Assembly (NCBI GenBank): GCA_045617585.1
Contig: JAZLIW010000059.1
Span: forward strand, 1-7,055
Source of the DNA: CAKRZE01 sp045617585
Lineage (GTDB): Bacteria > Bacillota > Clostridia > Oscillospirales > CAG-272
Length of the DNA: 7,055 bases
Direction of reading: 5' to 3'
This document shows positions 1-4,465 of this stretch, in pieces (the stretch's first letter is position 1; the number at the start of each line of letters is the position of its first letter). The notes beneath the pieces are model-generated. The model had not been told where the DNA came from, ran no database searches, and worked only from the letters and a program-made list of their open reading frames with translations. The position numbers and the translations under genes are program-made.

Positions 1-213
1 GCTTGCAGACTTGCTGAAATGATCATTAATAATTCTTCCTTTCGCTCGGGAGTTTACGAATTAACAAACGTATTTGCTTGTTTGATCATCAGTCGGAATG
101 ATAGAATAATAGATTGACGAACGCAAGAGATAAACCAATATAGCTGTCGAAAGAAAAAACGATGGCATGTAACCCTCGCTTTCCGATAATTCCTTTTTGC
201 TGGAATAATTGAA
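1..213. other. Gene-free flank, probably chromosomal
   Basis: I see no open reading frame with a ribosome binding site on either strand here. The sequence is AT-richer than the element genes and holds only a short palindrome (AATGATCATT at 18-27) and a weak promoter-like pair (TTGTTT, TAGAAT near 78-107) that leads to no gene. It lies beyond the tRNA fragment and its terminator, so I infer that it is host DNA outside the element. Confidence 0.5.
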
Positions 214-262
214 ATTGAAAAACAGAAAATCCGAACGCGTTACCTTTGATAACGACGTTCGG
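214..262 (-). terminator. Intrinsic terminator downstream of the tRNA fragment
   Basis: The stretch 231-262 folds into a hairpin. CCGAACG (231-237) pairs with CGTTCGG (256-262), and the inner CGTTA/TAACG pairs extend it with one bulged A, leaving a loop of about 7 bases. Read on the minus strand the hairpin is followed directly by ATTTTCTGTTTTT, a normal U-rich release tract. It sits just after the CCA end of the minus-strand tRNA fragment, so it most likely ends that tRNA transcript. Confidence 0.8.
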
Positions 263-274
263 AATATTTCTGTA

Positions 275-308
275 TGGTGGAGATGGTGGGACTCGAACCC
301 ATGACCTA
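275..308 (-). tRNA. 3' fragment of a tRNA (or tmRNA) gene, truncated
   Basis: Read on the minus strand this is the 3' end of a tRNA-like gene. It has a T-arm with GGG-TTCGAGT-CCC (T54 T55 C56 G57 A58 present), then an acceptor 3' strand CATCTCC, discriminator A and an encoded CCA (275-277). The base of the T stem has one A-C mismatch. The matching acceptor 5' strand, D-arm and anticodon arm are absent, because only about 30 bases separate the T-arm from the stop codon of the recombinase. Which tRNA this was cannot be read without the anticodon, and a tmRNA (ssrA) 3' end looks very similar. I infer that it is the displaced or disrupted 3' end left by integration of the element to its right. 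Confidence 0.7.
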
Positions 309-339
309 CGGTTGTTTTTAAGGATACCGAAAAAGGTCA
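302..339. other. Candidate attachment site (imperfect inverted repeat at element-host junction)
   Basis: TGACCT (302-307) plus CGGT (309-312) mirror ACCG (326-329) plus AGGTCA (334-339) around a 13-base centre that contains TTTTTAA. Large serine recombinases bind att sites of about 40-50 bp with imperfect dyad symmetry around a central dinucleotide crossover, and this site lies between the recombinase gene end and the tRNA remnant, where an element end is expected. The exact crossover bases cannot be assigned without the other junction or the empty site. Confidence 0.4.
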
Positions 340-354
340 GGGTGCAATCACCCC
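330..354 (-). terminator. Possible weak terminator at the end of the recombinase gene
   Basis: On the minus strand GGGTG-ATTG-CACCC (353 down to 340) forms a 5-bp hairpin that includes the last codons of the recombinase, followed after TGACC by TTTTT (334-330). The stem is short and the U tract is spaced 5 bases away, so termination would be weak. The same bases lie in the dyad symmetry of the putative att site. Confidence 0.3.
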
Positions 355-1938
355 CACGAACTTGTAATAAATCACCACGTTCTGAACCGTCTGACCGTCG
401 ACCTCTGTTTTGTCGTAGACGACAATCTTTTCAATCAGTTCGTTCAGAATCGCTGCTGACAGCTCGCCGATATCGGTGTATTTGCGGATCACATCGAAGA
501 ATTTGTCGGCGTTGATTTTCTTTTCTTTACTTTGCGTTATCTTTTTCTCGATTTCGGTGCGTTGCTTTTCTTTTTCTTCTCTCTCGGATTCGTATGCTTC
601 CGTCATAGAATGGTGCCGAGCCTCGCTGATCTTTCCGAGCGCATAGTCTTCGTACAGTTTGTTCAATACCGTGTCAAGTTCTGCGATTCTGTGAACGATC
701 CTTTCGTTTTCCGCAATCAGGTCCGACGTTTCACGTTCGTTCTTTTCTTTGTTGTCGGAAATCAGCATTTCATAAAACTGCGCCCGGAAGCAGTAAGCCA
801 TCCGGGCGCATGTGCGTATATCGTTGAGTACAATCGAGTATAATGCGTTGTAGCTGATACGGTGAGACGTGCATCTTTCCTTTCCGTAATTTCGGTATAC
901 CCAGCACGCAAAGGACTTTTTCTTCCCGTGACTGGTGGAGAGGTTCATGCCGGAACCGCAGGTCGAGCATTTCACGAGCCCGGTGAAAATCTGTTTTTCT
1001 CCGTTTGAATCGTGGCGGTATTTGTTTTTCATCATAGACTGAGCAAGGGAGAACTGCTCCTCCGTAATGATCGGCTCGTGCGTTCCTCGAACGACGATCC
1101 GGTTTTCTTCCTCACAGTCCACACGTCTTTTTTTGCTTCCGCCTCTGACCTGCTCTTTGCAGTTGATCACGCATCCGGTGTATTCTTCGTTCTGAAGGAT
1201 GGATTTTACCGTTGTCAGATGCCAGTCGCATTTTTGCCTCCATGCGCTTTTCCTTGATTCCGCCGTGCGGAAACCGCTGTATGACTGAGGAGTCAGGATC
1301 ATTTCATCTCTCAGTATTCCCGCGATCTGTCGGAATCCGCAGCCGCCGCAGTAGAGTGAAAATATCCTTCGTACCACCGAGGCGCTTGTTTCGTCCGGGA
1401 TAAGATGGTGACGGTCTTCCGGATCCCTCACGTATCCGTAGGGCGGCAGACTGCCGATATACTTTCCGTCCTTAGCCAAGGCGGTGCGTGCCGCTTTGGT
1501 CTTCCGTCCGCATTCCCGGGCGTACTGGGCGTTGACGACGTTCTTGATTGGCATAACGAGGTCATCGGGATTGATCAGAGTATCGACTCCGTCCGTGATG
1601 GCGATAAACCGTACGTTGTAATCCTCAAAGGTGTAGTTCAGATAGACGCCCATCATCGCGTATTCACGACCGAACCTGGAAAGGTCCTTGACGATGACGA
1701 GATTGACGTTCCCACTTTCAATATCTGAAATCATCCTTTTGAAGTCGGGACGCTCGAAATTCGTTCCGCTCCAACCGTCATCAATATAGGTGTCGTATAT
1801 CGGAAAGCCTTGTTCGGTGCAGTATCGGGTAAGCAGGGATTTCTGGGTCCCGATGCTGATGCTTTCCGTGGGACTGCCGTCGTCCTGGGACAGACGGCAG
1901 TAAAGTGCGGCGCTGTAATTCTTTTCTTCTGTGATCAT
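337..1938 (-). CDS. Large serine recombinase (site-specific integrase/excisionase, TnpX-like)
   Basis: This 533-residue protein should catalyse integration and excision of the element through a serine-DNA intermediate. Residues 10-17 read AALYCRLS, with the expected nucleophile Ser17 and Arg15. IVKDLSRFGRE (82-92) is the second catalytic resolvase motif. A Recombinase domain follows (about 165-300; YGYV near 167-170), then a zinc ribbon with Cys324, Cys327, Cys345 and Cys356, a Glu/Lys-rich coiled coil (about 405-475), and a C-terminal segment ending in IVVYDKTEVDGQTVQNVVIYY, typical of the DUF4368 tail of clostridial recombinases. Length and domain order fit the family and nothing is missing. 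I chose the ATG at 1938 because GGAAGGAG lies about 9 bases upstream; a TTG at 1965 would add 9 residues without a clear site. It is the last gene of the mobC-relaxase-tnpW block, 39 bases after the tnpW-like stop. The assignment is secure, but its target site is inferred. Confidence 0.95.
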   Translation of the reverse strand: MITEEKNYSAALYCRLSQDDGSPTESISIGTQKSLLTRYCTEQGFPIYDTYIDDGWSGTNFERPDFKRMISDIESGNVNLVIVKDLSRFGREYAMMGVYLNYTFEDYNVRFIAITDGVDTLINPDDLVMPIKNVVNAQYARECGRKTKAARTALAKDGKYIGSLPPYGYVRDPEDRHHLIPDETSASVVRRIFSLYCGGCGFRQIAGILRDEMILTPQSYSGFRTAESRKSAWRQKCDWHLTTVKSILQNEEYTGCVINCKEQVRGGSKKRRVDCEEENRIVVRGTHEPIITEEQFSLAQSMMKNKYRHDSNGEKQIFTGLVKCSTCGSGMNLSTSHGKKKSFACWVYRNYGKERCTSHRISYNALYSIVLNDIRTCARMAYCFRAQFYEMLISDNKEKNERETSDLIAENERIVHRIAELDTVLNKLYEDYALGKISEARHHSMTEAYESEREEKEKQRTEIEKKITQSKEKKINADKFFDVIRKYTDIGELSAAILNELIEKIVVYDKTEVDGQTVQNVVIYYKFVGVIAP

Positions 1939-1977
1939 TTCGGTTTTCTCCTTCCGCTTTTTCAAGCATATACAATA

Positions 1978-2202
1978 TCACTTTTTGTCTTCAAAGTCTA
2001 TCACGGGAACCGACAAATAATCCCCGCCGTTTTTGTTCACGTTATCCTCGGCAGACAACTCGTTCTTCATCAAAGTAAGAAGAAGGGAAGAGAGCGTGTT
2101 TTCATTGCAGAAAACGCTGTGGATATGATAAACGGTTCCTTCATATTCCTCGGTGCGGGTTCGGACGGTCCTTCCGCCGATTGCGGTAATCTTTTCGGTC
2201 AT
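1978..2202 (-). CDS. tnpW: TnpW-like small transposon protein
   Basis: A 74-residue acidic protein. Residues 20-49 (YEGTVYHIHSVFCNENTLSSL and the following LLTLMKNEL) match the pattern I associate with the TnpW family of clostridial Tn4451-like elements: a short beta hairpin with G-x-x-Y followed by a helix ending in a basic-acidic pair. The function of TnpW is not established, and no catalytic motif is visible. The ATG at 2202 is preceded by TAAGGAGG five bases upstream, and the TAA of that site is the stop codon of the relaxase gene, so the two genes are tightly coupled. A longer frame from 2268 would overlap the relaxase and has no better start. Position between relaxase and recombinase is where TnpW-type genes are commonly found. 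The CDS is strong; the family name is tentative. Confidence 0.75.
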   Translation of the reverse strand: MTEKITAIGGRTVRTRTEEYEGTVYHIHSVFCNENTLSSLLLTLMKNELSAEDNVNKNGGDYLSVPVIDFEDKK

Positions 2203-2212
2203 TTTTTCCTCC

Positions 2213-3205
2213 TTACATCGAGAGAATGGGACCGAAGTACCGTTCCTCGTTTTCTTCTTCCTCTTCATAGTACTGTCTGTACCGCAGAGCGAGCAGGATC
2301 ACGGCGGCTGCCGTGAGTCCGACTGCTTCGCTCGTGCGGCGTTCCTCTTCTTCTTTTTCGATCTCTTCCTCGGTCTGGGGCGTACAGTCACGGAAGAGAT
2401 ACGCCATCTGATACAGCAGATCATTCGATAACGTCATCGTCGCTCTCGCGGGATGGACAGGCGTGCGGTGGTCGATATACTCCGGCGCAAGCGGCGAATA
2501 AGCGCCGCCCATGGCGAAATAGATCTCGAGGTTTTCTTTCAGAAAACGCTCGTCGAAGAGCTTGTTGTCGCGGCATTTGTGCCCGTCCGGGTCGGTGAAG
2601 GTGATATACTTGTGTCCTTCGTCCCAGCGGACGCCGATTCCGTGCTCGCGCAGAAACCGGATGAAATCTTCTTTGGTTTCGCTGTATTCGAGAGCGAGAC
2701 CGAGCATTCCGCGCAGGATCTTCTTCCAATTCGGATCGCCGCCGTACTCGCATTTCGTTTCGACGGTCGAGAGCCCGTGCTCCCGGCAGAGACAGTTGGA
2801 GTATTCTTTCACCTCTCTCATCTCGTCGGAGGTGATGTGAAATTTCAGACCGCTTTCGTAATTCACCGAGTTCAGGATGATATGATTGTGCAGATGAGAC
2901 TTGTTTTCGTGCGTCGCCACGACCGCCTGAAAGCCCGGAAAATATTCCGCAAGCTTCATTCCGAGCTCGTGTGCAAGCTCCGGGCTGACCGGATCGTCGG
3001 GTGCAAAGGACTGAACGATGTGGTAGTACTGACGCTTGTCTTCTTTTCCGAACTGCGCTTTCACGAAACGAAATTCTTCAAGAGCGGTCTCGGGAGTACA
3101 TCCGATCCCGTCGATCAGTCTGCTTTCGGTCGCTTCTTCACGCATGATATACGGGAAGATATTGTTCATCGGACATCCCGAGGTAACGAATTTAACGATT
3201 GCCAT
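2213..3205 (-). CDS. MOBP-type relaxase / mobilization nuclease
   Basis: This 330-residue protein should nick one strand at oriT and stay bound to the 5' end during transfer. The N-terminal half is a Relaxase domain (PF03432-like). A tyrosine at residue 19 (FPYIMREEAT) is the likely nucleophile, and HENKSHLHNH (99-108) gives the metal-binding histidines His99, His104, His106 and His108. Residues 150-232 hold the usual conserved downstream region (NWKKILRGML and HKYITFTDPDGHKCRDNKL). The C-terminus is unusual: an acidic stretch (278-289), a hydrophobic run (about 295-308, VGLTAAAVILLALR) and a second acidic run, suggesting one membrane-associated helix. The ATG at 3205 has GGAGGAGGTG upstream. 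The gene overlaps the end of mobC by 40 bases in another frame, which implies coupled expression. At 330 residues it is on the short side for the family, but both core motifs are intact. Confidence 0.92.
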   Translation of the reverse strand: MAIVKFVTSGCPMNNIFPYIMREEATESRLIDGIGCTPETALEEFRFVKAQFGKEDKRQYYHIVQSFAPDDPVSPELAHELGMKLAEYFPGFQAVVATHENKSHLHNHIILNSVNYESGLKFHITSDEMREVKEYSNCLCREHGLSTVETKCEYGGDPNWKKILRGMLGLALEYSETKEDFIRFLREHGIGVRWDEGHKYITFTDPDGHKCRDNKLFDERFLKENLEIYFAMGGAYSPLAPEYIDHRTPVHPARATMTLSNDLLYQMAYLFRDCTPQTEEEIEKEEEERRTSEAVGLTAAAVILLALRYRQYYEEEEENEERYFGPILSM

Positions 3206-3483
3206 ATTTTTTTCACCTCCTCCTTCAGTCCCGAAAGATCAACGGAACGGACGTATCCGGCGTTGACCTCCCGCGTCAGTTGGTTGAGATTGTTGCCGAT
3301 AGCCCGCAGTTCCTTTGCGATCATATCCGCACCGTTTACGACGACGATTGGCTTTTCGAGGGAACAGTCACGGAGATACCGGCTTAATTTACGCTTGGAT
3401 TCGAGTGCTTTTACTTCGATCTTTTCACGCTCTTGGGGTGAAACACGAAAAGAGAGAAGGATCGTTCTTGATTCTTTTTCCAT
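3166..3483 (-). CDS. mobC: MobC-type relaxosome accessory protein
   Basis: A 105-residue basic protein predicted to bind oriT and help the relaxase reach its nick site. Residues 7-42 (TILLSFRVSPQEREKIEVKA, then KRKLSRYLRDC) look like a ribbon-helix-helix DNA-binding fold. Residues 55-75 carry IAKELRAIGNNLNQLTREVN, a close match to the signature of the bacterial mobilization protein family MobC (PF05713). I start at ATG 3483 because AAAGGA lies about 7 bases upstream; the frame stays open further upstream to 3807, but that part reads through the putative oriT and antisense to the antitoxin and has no family match. The 3' end overlaps the relaxase start by 40 bases. First gene of the minus-strand mobilization block. 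Confidence 0.9.
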   Translation of the reverse strand: MEKESRTILLSFRVSPQEREKIEVKALESKRKLSRYLRDCSLEKPIVVVNGADMIAKELRAIGNNLNQLTREVNAGYVRSVDLSGLKEEVKKIWQSLNSLPRDVR

Positions 3484-3499
3484 AAAGAGTCCTTTCTTA

Positions 3500-3640
3500 T
3501 TGGTTTGAAAATGATAGGGGTTCGGGCTTAGCCCGATTGCTTTTGAGGCGGCGGCAGGGGCTGTCGTCATACAAAAGCGAAACTCGCAATAAAACGGAAT
3601 CCGTCCCCTGAAAACGGAATCTGCAAAATGATTTTCAGAA
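3500..3640. other. Candidate origin of transfer (oriT)
   Basis: This non-coding stretch lies directly upstream of mobC and the relaxase gene, the usual place for an oriT. It holds a perfect hairpin TCGGGC-TTA-GCCCGA (3522-3536), a 6-bp inverted repeat CAGGGG (3555-3560) / CCCCTG (3605-3610), a small GCGA-AAC-TCGC hairpin (3577-3587), ACGGA-A-TCCGT (3594-3604), and two direct copies of AAAACGGAATC at 3591 and 3611. MOBP oriTs typically have an inverted repeat next to nic plus accessory-protein repeats. The nic position cannot be fixed from sequence alone. Confidence 0.55.
3591..3621 (+). repeat. Two 11-base direct repeats, 20-base period
   Basis: AAAACGGAATC occurs at 3591-3601 and again at 3611-3621, exactly 20 bases apart, or about two helical turns. 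That spacing places both copies on the same DNA face, as expected for paired binding sites of a small ribbon-helix-helix protein such as the MobC encoded next door or the antitoxin on the other side. Confidence 0.6.
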
Positions 3641-3647
3641 AATTGTA

Positions 3648-3676
3648 TTGACATTGTGTGCATAATGTGATATAAT
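3648..3676 (+). promoter_or_regulatory. Promoter and putative operator of the toxin-antitoxin operon
   Basis: TTGACA (3648-3653) and TATAAT (3671-3676) are separated by 17 bases, a perfect sigma-A type promoter, with transcription expected near 3682, about 25 bases before the antitoxin ATG. Between and overlapping the boxes is an inverted repeat ACATT (3651-3655) / AATGT (3664-3668). RelB/DinJ antitoxins repress their own operons through such palindromes, so this is a plausible autoregulatory operator. Confidence 0.8.
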
Positions 3677-3706
3677 CTGCATAGAATGAAATCGGAGGTG
3701 AACAGT

Positions 3707-3979
3707 ATGGCATCAACAAATCTGAACGTCCGTACCGACAGCGAGGTCAAGGAAGCGGCAGAGAAGATCTTTGAAGCGCTCGGGCTTAATATGACGACTG
3801 CGGTCAATATTTTTCTTCGTCAGACGATCCGGGAAAACGGGATTCCTTTTGAACTGAAGCTTGACATTCCGAACGCGGTTACCGCCGCTGCCATTGAAGA
3901 AGGCAGAAAGATCGCTCACGATAAAACCGCAAAAGGGTTTACGAATATGGCTGATCTCCGGGCGGCGCTGGAAGAATGA
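3707..3979 (+). CDS. dinJ: RelB/DinJ-family antitoxin
   Basis: This 90-residue protein is expected to bind and neutralise the downstream YafQ-type toxin and to repress the shared promoter. Residues 4-9 (TNLNVRT region) would form the DNA-binding ribbon of a ribbon-helix-helix fold. Residues 25-50 carry LGLNMTTAVNIFLRQTIREN followed by GIPFEL, the hallmark of RelB/DinJ antitoxins. The C-terminal part (about 55-90) is the toxin-wrapping region. The ATG at 3707 has GGAGGTG six bases upstream; an in-frame ATG at 3686 would start almost at the predicted transcript start and lacks a site. The stop overlaps the toxin start by four bases (ATGA), so the two are translationally coupled with the antitoxin first. 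Family assignment is secure. Confidence 0.93.
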   Translation: MASTNLNVRTDSEVKEAAEKIFEALGLNMTTAVNIFLRQTIRENGIPFELKLDIPNAVTAAAIEEGRKIAHDKTAKGFTNMADLRAALEE

Positions 3980-4254
3980 AATACGAGGTTCGGTTTACCG
4001 GTCAGTTCAAGAAGGATCTGAAATTATCCGAAAAGCAAGGAAAGAATACGGAACGGCTGTTTGCCGTCATTGAAAAGCTTGCCAACGGCGAAACGCTTGA
4101 CGCGCAGTACCGTGACCATTCATTGACCGGGGATTACAAGGGATGCAGGGAATGTCACGTGGAGCCGAATTGGCTTCTGGTTTATCAGATATTCGACGAC
4201 GTTCTCGTGCTGCTTCTGAACCGTGTCGGCAGTCATTCGGAACTATTCAGATAA
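3976..4254 (+). CDS. yafQ: YafQ-family mRNA interferase toxin
   Basis: A 92-residue protein, the same length as E. coli YafQ, a ribosome-dependent endoribonuclease of the RelE/ParE superfamily that halts translation. YRDHSLTGDYKGCRECHVEP (45-64), NWLLVYQI (65-72) and GSHSELF (85-91) match the family well. Mapping onto the catalytic residues known for E. coli YafQ gives His48, His61, Trp66, His87 and Phe91, but the position of the acidic residue Asp67 (EPDW) is Asn65 here (EPNW). Whether this lowers activity cannot be told from sequence. The start ATG lies in the antitoxin stop region (ATGA overlap) with GGAAGA just upstream. The gene is followed by a strong terminator, so the pair forms a self-contained cassette on the strand opposite its neighbours. 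Confidence 0.92.
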   Translation: MKYEVRFTGQFKKDLKLSEKQGKNTERLFAVIEKLANGETLDAQYRDHSLTGDYKGCRECHVEPNWLLVYQIFDDVLVLLLNRVGSHSELFR

Positions 4255-4258
4255 TCGT

Positions 4259-4288
4259 AAAAGGTGACGTGAAGGCGTCACCTTTTTC
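4259..4288 (+). terminator. Intrinsic terminator of the toxin-antitoxin operon
   Basis: AAAAGGTGACG (4259-4269) pairs perfectly with CGTCACCTTTT (4276-4286) over 11 bp around a 6-base loop, and TTTTT follows at 4283-4287. It begins 5 bases after the toxin stop codon. Because the stem starts with A residues, it could also act on minus-strand transcripts arriving from the helicase gene. Confidence 0.9.
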
Positions 4289-4335
4289 ATATTGTCGTGA
4301 TCTGAAAAAAAGATGACACCCCTCCTTGAAATTTC

Positions 4336-4351
4336 GCGATACGGCGATACG
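4336..4351 (+). repeat. Tandem 8-base repeat GCGATACG
   Basis: Two exact adjacent copies of GCGATACG occupy 4336-4351, followed by a diverged third unit GCGCACGG (4352-4359) that also forms part of the left arm of the large inverted repeat. Short iterations next to hairpins are common in replication origins; no protein partner can be named. Confidence 0.6.
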
Positions 4352-4416
4352 GCGCACGGTTAACTTGGTTTATACCGAAGACCACTTGTGCGCCGTCGAG
4401 TTTGCTGCGCAAACTC
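4349..4416. repeat. Two adjacent inverted repeats (9-bp and 8-bp stems)
   Basis: The first stem, ACGGCGCAC/GTGCGCCGT, encloses 30 bases that include a smaller potential hairpin (CTTGG near 4365-4369 with CC and AAG near 4375-4380). Two bases after it, GAGTTTGC and GCAAACTC form an 8-bp stem with a TGC loop. Neither hairpin is followed by a U tract on either strand, so they do not look like ordinary intrinsic terminators. Confidence 0.65.
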
Positions 4417-4465
4417 CCAAAGTGAATTGCAGACCGTAACGCCTGAAACACCTGAAACGCGAAAA

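Larger units (their letters stand above)
4289..4465. other. Structured non-coding stretch between TA cassette and helicase gene; candidate origin
   Basis: No gene is seen here. The stretch has a tandem 8-base repeat GCGATACG (4336-4343, 4344-4351, with a degenerate third copy), a 9-bp inverted repeat ACGGCGCAC (4349-4357) / GTGCGCCGT (4388-4396) with a 30-base loop, a second hairpin GAGTTTGC-TGC-GCAAACTC (4398-4416), and a 9-base tandem CCTGAAACA/CCTGAAACG (4442-4459). It directly follows the end of a predicted replicative helicase gene. I infer a replication origin or protein-binding site, but a transcript-end structure is also possible. Confidence 0.45.

Noticed and set aside
78..107. Promoter-like TTGTTT and TAGAAT on the plus strand
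   Set aside because: Spacing is 18 and the -35 is weak; no gene follows on that strand.
246..515. Plus-strand 89-codon frame containing GGTRTHDL
   Set aside because: That peptide is the known false translation of the antisense of a tRNA 3' end; the rest is antisense to the recombinase gene.
2453..3508. Long plus-strand open frame of 351 codons
   Set aside because: It lies entirely antisense to the relaxase and mobC genes, has no ribosome binding site or recognisable domain, and is explained by codon bias on the real strand.
3484..3807. N-terminal extension of mobC (frame open from 3807)
   Set aside because: It would read antisense through the antitoxin start and the putative oriT, lacks a ribosome binding site and adds no family-like sequence.
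4336..4459. CRISPR-like array
   Set aside because: The repeats are only 8-9 bases and directly adjacent, with no spacers and no cas genes.
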